From positions 9,368,254 to 9,432,253 of the forward strand of contig NC_052020.1 in NCBI RefSeq assembly GCF_015832195.1: DNA of 64,000 nt, in the 5' to 3' direction. Positions 59,770-64,000 of this stretch are shown here, piece by piece (the first letter of the stretch is position 1; each line of letters starts with the position of its first letter). Below the pieces are notes generated by a model, which was not told where the DNA came from, ran no database searches, and saw nothing but the letters and a program-made list of their open reading frames with translations. The position numbers and the translations under genes are program-made. The DNA comes from Motacilla alba alba (lineage: Eukaryota; Chordata; Aves; Passeriformes; Motacillidae).

Positions 59770-61380
59770 AGCTAATCGATAATTTAATATCTATCAAAGC
59801 ACAATTTTCATTTCAAATTATGATTTTAATCTCCATCAATGCCAAAGTTCTGTAAGATGGGCTCCAGAATGCAAGAGAAGACCCAGCACAAGCCACAGCA
59901 GTCTTTCTTTTCAAATCCCACTGAATTCTTGAGACAGAGCTAAAAAAAATGGATTTACACAGAAAAGAGAAAATTTCCCTACTTGGTGACTTGTTAGAAC
60001 CAAAATATTGTAATATCCTGGTAAGAAAATGAAAATATAACCCCATTTCTTTAGGGCACTGAAGAAATGCTGCCCTCAATTCCAAGAGGGAAGGAAAATC
60101 AATTATCTGAAAGTTAATTTATCTACTTTCCAATAGTTTTTTTATGTTTGAGCCTGCAACAATTAAAAAAAAATCTCAGTCTGGTTATTCCTTTCCTTGA
60201 AGCTCAGGTTCAAGCCACACCTGCAGCTCAGAAGGAAGGAGGAATCCTACAGCTGGTTCCTCAGATGGGACCCACATTAGCCACCTGCATTTTTCAGTGC
60301 CCTAGTCCACAAAATTCCAGCAAGAGACAGCAGCAGTGTACTCCCAGACAGGAGAATTTCCAAGAGAACAAAACCCACAACATAAGCAGCACAAAGGAGA
60401 ACAAATAAACAATTGTAGGACCATGTTAAAAAAAAAGCTGAGCAAACTTTCTGAACACAATTCCAGCCATGTGAACAGGAAGAAAACGAGGGCACGCTGT
60501 GCACCAGCACAATGCCAAGCCAGAGCAAGGGCTTCAGCTTCAGCAATTTGTATTCACAGCACCAACTTTTGGGGGGTTTTGAGAAGACAGTTCCCCACAT
60601 CTGTAAACTGAGGGTCTAGAGAAGCAGTGAGAAAATGGAGCAGCAAAAATATAAGGAAGTGTCCCAGCTGCTTCTGACAACCTCCATCCGTTCCATCCAC
60701 ACAGAACCTGACACGGCCGCTTCACTGCCACAGTCCCTTCAGAGTCCAGGGCAGGGGTTCAGAGGGGTGTTTTATCCAGGTCACAGCCATGGAAATCCTC
60801 AGCCTGCTGGCTCTTCATCCATCCTCCTTGCAAACAGACCTTCTCCTTCATTTCCTGCTGAAGGAAACACACCCAGACATGACAGGACCTGTCAGTGCAC
60901 AGCCAGGACAGGACTGGTACCACACAGTCACCTGAACAAAAGAAGGGGTTTGTGGTTATTCATATGGGCTCTTCTATCTGACAAGATGACGCTCAAACAA
61001 GCCAAGCCATTTCCAAAGAAATTAAAGACATTCATTCCCAGAATCCCAAATCAGAGCTGACTCAAAGCCAGCCTGCCAAAGCTCAAGAAACAAGAGCTGT
61101 TTCCCTGAACAGAAATGTTTAGTGAAGCCTATTCAGCATTTTACTTCGCCAGCTCCACTGCAGCTGTGCACTTCCCCATACATTTTCATCTTTGTCTTTT
61201 ATATAATCAAATGCTCTTTGCCAAAAGACACGACTGCCTGGCTGGCTTGATCAAACAGAAGTGACACACACTTCAGCAGAAACCCAAGGGGAAAAACCCC
61301 TCCTGAGAGACTGTATTCCTGAAACAAAACAAAAAAAGCTCACCACGGGCTGTTCCCAGTTCTAAAGCCCCCATCTTGCC
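59770..61380 (-). other. GATD1: Probable 3' untranslated region of GATD1
   Basis: Minus-strand sequence after the GATD1 stop has no coding signal. The first poly(A)-like hexamers I find are ATTAAA at 59830-59825 and 59788-59783 (minus), in an AU-rich block. That would give about 1.6 kb of 3' untranslated region. Inferred, and earlier non-canonical sites are possible. Confidence 0.35.
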
Positions 61381-61496
61381 TCACCTGACATTGCAAAGAA
61401 TCAGAAGGTTCTGGACAGCAGGAAGGGTGGAATTCTCATTTTGTCCTGTCACCAGGTGCCTGTCCAGCACCACATGGACAGCATCTGGGCTGCTGG
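61381..61496 (-). CDS. GATD1: GATD1 last exon with stop
   Basis: Minus-strand acceptor cctgtgttcag. Encodes [20 protein letters not shown] then [18 protein letters not shown], stop TGA. The human end is LFLCGSRK. Confidence 0.96.
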
Positions 61497-63591
61497 CTGA
61501 ACACAGGAGGAAAAACACAGGGATTGCGTCAGAGGACACGAGCTCAGTGCCAGGATCACACCACTGACAAACCCAACACAACACGTAACTGTTACAGCCA
61601 GACAGATTTGCTGGCTGCTGATCTATTACCCCAGCAGAGAGGGGCAGCTCAAGCCCCTCATCCTGAAAAAAACTTCCCTAGGAAATCCTTTTCTGAAAGG
61701 ACAGGACTGGGCCCTTGATTCAGTTAACAGCAGGTGGGTAAAGCACACATATCAGGAGATTTTCACAATGAAAATCTCAAAGTATGTATTTGAAAGCTAC
61801 AATCACCTCACAATACAACGTAAACTCATGCCAGACATGAGCTGTGATCACCAGCTACAAAAATTAAACACTCATTTTCTGGCCAGTTACAACACCCCAG
61901 TGTGCTCAGATGTACCAGCAACTGCTCAGCACCCCAAACGGAATTTTTAAGTTTCCTCATTCCAGACAGACCCCCAGACTGGTTTGGGTTGGAAGAGATC
62001 CTAAAGCTCATCCAGTCCCATCCCCCTGCCACAGGCAGGGGACACCTTCCACTATCCAAGGGTGCTCCAAGCCCTGTCCATATACCAGTGACATACTGGT
62101 ACATGAGGCAATGGGAATGCCAGATGAGTGGTCCTGCCAGAGTCCTGCTCAGCTGGATACAACCAGCACACAAACACTCATTTCCCAAGGGAGACACAAA
62201 ATGCCCGTCCCAGACACCAGGCATGACCCACCACTGAATGTAGCTCCAGAATCCTTCACAAAGTCCTCCACAATAATGGACAAACTGGCAAAATTCGGCT
62301 GCCTCACCAGCTCGTACACAGAGGGCTGAAATAGATCAAAAGGAAATGAGTTTGGCTGGCTTCTTTACAGAAAAACCAAACAAAACCAGCACATATTTCC
62401 TTGAAATTTACATTTCTGTTCCCTCTCCTATTCTCCCAGCCAAATGACCACAAGCAGCTTTGATGGATTTCGTGTAGGGAGCAAACTGGAAACTCTTAAG
62501 TGAGTTAAGCAAAGAGGAAATAAGACCACCAAACAATTTCTGAAGGTGTGATCAACTTCAGGAAGGCACAGAGCTGTCTGCCCGTGGCATGGCACACAAA
62601 TATTTGGACACAGGTGCTGTGCCACCTGCAGAGTCCAAAACCAGTAATCCATGTTGGAATGAATATGGGAAACAGCTTACAGAAAGAAAATTTAGGAGCA
62701 CTTAGAATTTTAATACACAAAAGGAAGGAACTTAATTTTATGGTTTCCACAGCAACCACAGCTAGGCCACCACACAATTCAAAATATTTCATCATGGGCT
62801 GTAACCATCACAGAGAGTCATAAATAATCCTTAACTCACATAGAAGCACATGAGAACACTAACAGCTTTTGTGAGTCACAGAATCTTAATTTCTTAATTT
62901 TCCATGTAAATTCTCCACGCTAGAAAGCTGTACTAGGGCAATTTGCATCACTCTGACACGATCAAATGGGCTGTGAGGTCAGAGCACACAAAGTATCAGC
63001 AGTAGCTGGCTGCTTTCACTGGCTGTACAAACAGCCTTTTTTCCTAAAACTTCTTCTAACTTTTCTCCAAAGACTCCCTCTACCTTGCAAAAAGAGACAG
63101 TACCTTGAGAAATATAACTTATCCCCAGCATCCATCAAACAAACAAACAAAAATTTTTCTAAGTCCTCGACAACAAATGCAAAGAGCTGCAGCAGGAATT
63201 TCCAGCTCTTTTTTTTTGCTGCAGTTTCAAGTTTACGGAACAATCCGAGGGAGAGCATTCCCCACATGCCACTTCAGTGGGACAAACCCTTCATGCACTC
63301 AGTGCTGGGCCCCTTGTCAAAGACAACTCTGCACAAGCCAAGGGTACCAAACTGATAATTTATATTTACAGGAAGTTCCTGGGTAAGACCAAAACCACCA
63401 GAAATCACACCAAAAAAAAAAAAAAAAAAAAAAAAAGGCAAAAAAAGAAAAAAAAAAGCCCCCAAACAGCAAAAACAAGCTAAAAGCTTGACTTACCCCT
63501 GTCAGGCTGTATCCCTGGAAAACCCAGGATTTATCCTCATTGGTGGCACAACACAGAGCTGCCACTCCCTGTCCCACAGCACAGATAGGCT
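61381..63591 (-). CDS. GATD1: Glutamine amidotransferase-like class 1 domain protein GATD1 (PDDC1), 3' part only
   Basis: Member of the DJ-1/PfpI superfamily, called Parkinson disease 7 domain-containing 1 in older annotation. Its biochemical role is poorly known. Three exons on the minus strand (63591-63497, 62325-62232, 61496-61381) join in phase to about 101 residues: [56 protein letters not shown]. This aligns with the last about 101 of 220 residues of human GATD1 and ends LLILCNVR then TGA at 61383-61381. The N-terminal half lies past the right edge. The turn where many relatives have a nucleophile cysteine elbow reads CAVGQG here and CAVGHG in human, so catalysis of the usual type is doubtful (inference from family alignment). 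The gene converges with TALDO1. Confidence 0.95.
61975..62080 (-). mobile_element. CR1 LINE, 3'-end fragment, inverted, GATD1 intron
   Basis: Reads tggtttgggttggaagagatc, ctaaagctcatccagtccc, ccctgccacaggcaggg, accttccactatccaagg. Confidence 0.9.
62232..62325 (-). CDS. GATD1: GATD1 penultimate exon
   Basis: Minus-strand acceptor gatctatttcag, donor gtgggt. Encodes [20 protein letters not shown] then [11 protein letters not shown]. Leaves phase 1. Confidence 0.94.
63411..63458. repeat. Long A-rich tract
   Basis: An uninterrupted run of about 25 A followed by ggcaaaaaaagaaaaaaaaaag. On the minus strand it is a U-rich stretch just downstream of a GATD1 donor site. Confidence 0.88.
63497..63591 (-). 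CDS. GATD1: GATD1 internal exon, nucleophile-elbow region
   Basis: On the minus strand the acceptor is cttttttag before AGCCTATC and the donor is gtaagt after ACAGGG. It encodes [20 protein letters not shown] then [13 protein letters not shown]-rich tract of more than 50 nt follows about 30 nt past the donor. Confidence 0.95.
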
Positions 63592-64000
63592 CTAAAAAAG
63601 AATTAAAGCACATTTGTGAGCATCTCCAAACACTGGAAACACAGGTGTGTGTGGTGAGCCTCATGCTGCCCTCCTGCACTGAAGTTACACTGCACTGATG
63701 ATGCTCCTTTGGGTTGTAGGGGCTTTCCTGCACACTGCAGTAGTAATTACTACCTATCACAAAAATTGCTACAGTTATTTATTACTATCACAGTAAGAAG
63801 AAGAACAAGAATTGCAGCTTTTAACTCCAAGGCCAGAGACAGCTAGCTGCACAAATGCTCAAATGTGGAGCACACCCCAAGGCTTGATTAACTGCAGCCT
63901 TAATGATGAACCCAGGACATTCCACCCTCGGCTCTGAGCCTTGAATGTTGCTGATTTGGACAGAGCTGTTTCTGTACCACTGTAAGGCAGCAAATCCTTC
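63592..64000 (-). other. GATD1 intron, truncated by window edge
   Basis: No further GATD1 exon is recognisable up to the right edge. The first about 120 residues of the protein must be encoded beyond it. Confidence 0.7.

Noticed and set aside
1..64000. tRNA, rRNA, CRISPR, prokaryotic mobile elements or endogenous viral genes
   Set aside because: No cloverleaf, spaced direct-repeat array, terminal-repeat pair or viral gene signature was recognised by eye. A Dfam/tRNAscan-type run would be needed for short or old copies.

Overview
The window is vertebrate nuclear DNA and very probably avian. Exons are small with long introns. At least 15 recognisable 3'-end fragments of CR1 LINEs, several ending in the ATTCTATGA-type tail, are the only abundant interspersed repeats I can see, and I recognise no Alu- or MIR-like SINEs. 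The gene order EPS8L2 - TALDO1 - GATD1 is that of human 11p15.5. A passerine or other neoavian bird is my guess, but the sequence alone does not fix the species.

Layout. (1) 1-17179: no coding exon recognised. It is upstream flank or 5' untranslated/intron DNA of EPS8L2, with CR1 fragments, a (ATA)n run and two stretches that look regulatory. (2) 17201-45276 (+): complete EPS8L2 coding region in 20 exons. Joined lengths give 2211 nt, 736 codons plus stop, with every splice phase matching. PTB, SH3 and SAM-like regions are intact. (3) 45277 to about 47490: 3' untranslated region of EPS8L2. (4) About 48180-49150: CpG island and promoter of TALDO1. (5) 48804-54971 (+): complete TALDO1 in 8 exons, 1014 nt, 337 aa, the same length as the human enzyme, with catalytic Lys142 in place. 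(6) 55300-59780: intergenic DNA between convergent genes, with CR1 copies and one unexplained exon-like block on the minus strand (57943-58113). (7) 61381-63591 (-): the last three coding exons of GATD1. Its N-terminal exons lie beyond the right edge.

The three genes do not form a pathway. EPS8L2 is an actin-regulating adaptor, TALDO1 an enzyme of the non-oxidative pentose phosphate pathway, and GATD1 a DJ-1/PfpI-like glutamine-amidotransferase-fold protein. Their proximity reflects conserved synteny. TALDO1 and GATD1 are convergent, and EPS8L2 and TALDO1 are head-to-tail with about 1.3 kb between the best EPS8L2 poly(A) signal and the TALDO1 start codon.

I found no viral, CRISPR or other exotic system. 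The items most worth a second look are the orphan minus-strand exon between TALDO1 and GATD1, the TALDO1 promoter architecture (perfect RFX-like palindrome, YY1-like motif, paired CCAAT boxes, an overlapping upstream ORF), a perfect 10-bp hairpin in EPS8L2 intron 2, and a cluster of AATTAA motifs upstream of EPS8L2. Exon boundaries were set by reading splice signals and checking phase by hand. Family assignments rest on remembered human protein sequences, not on a database search.
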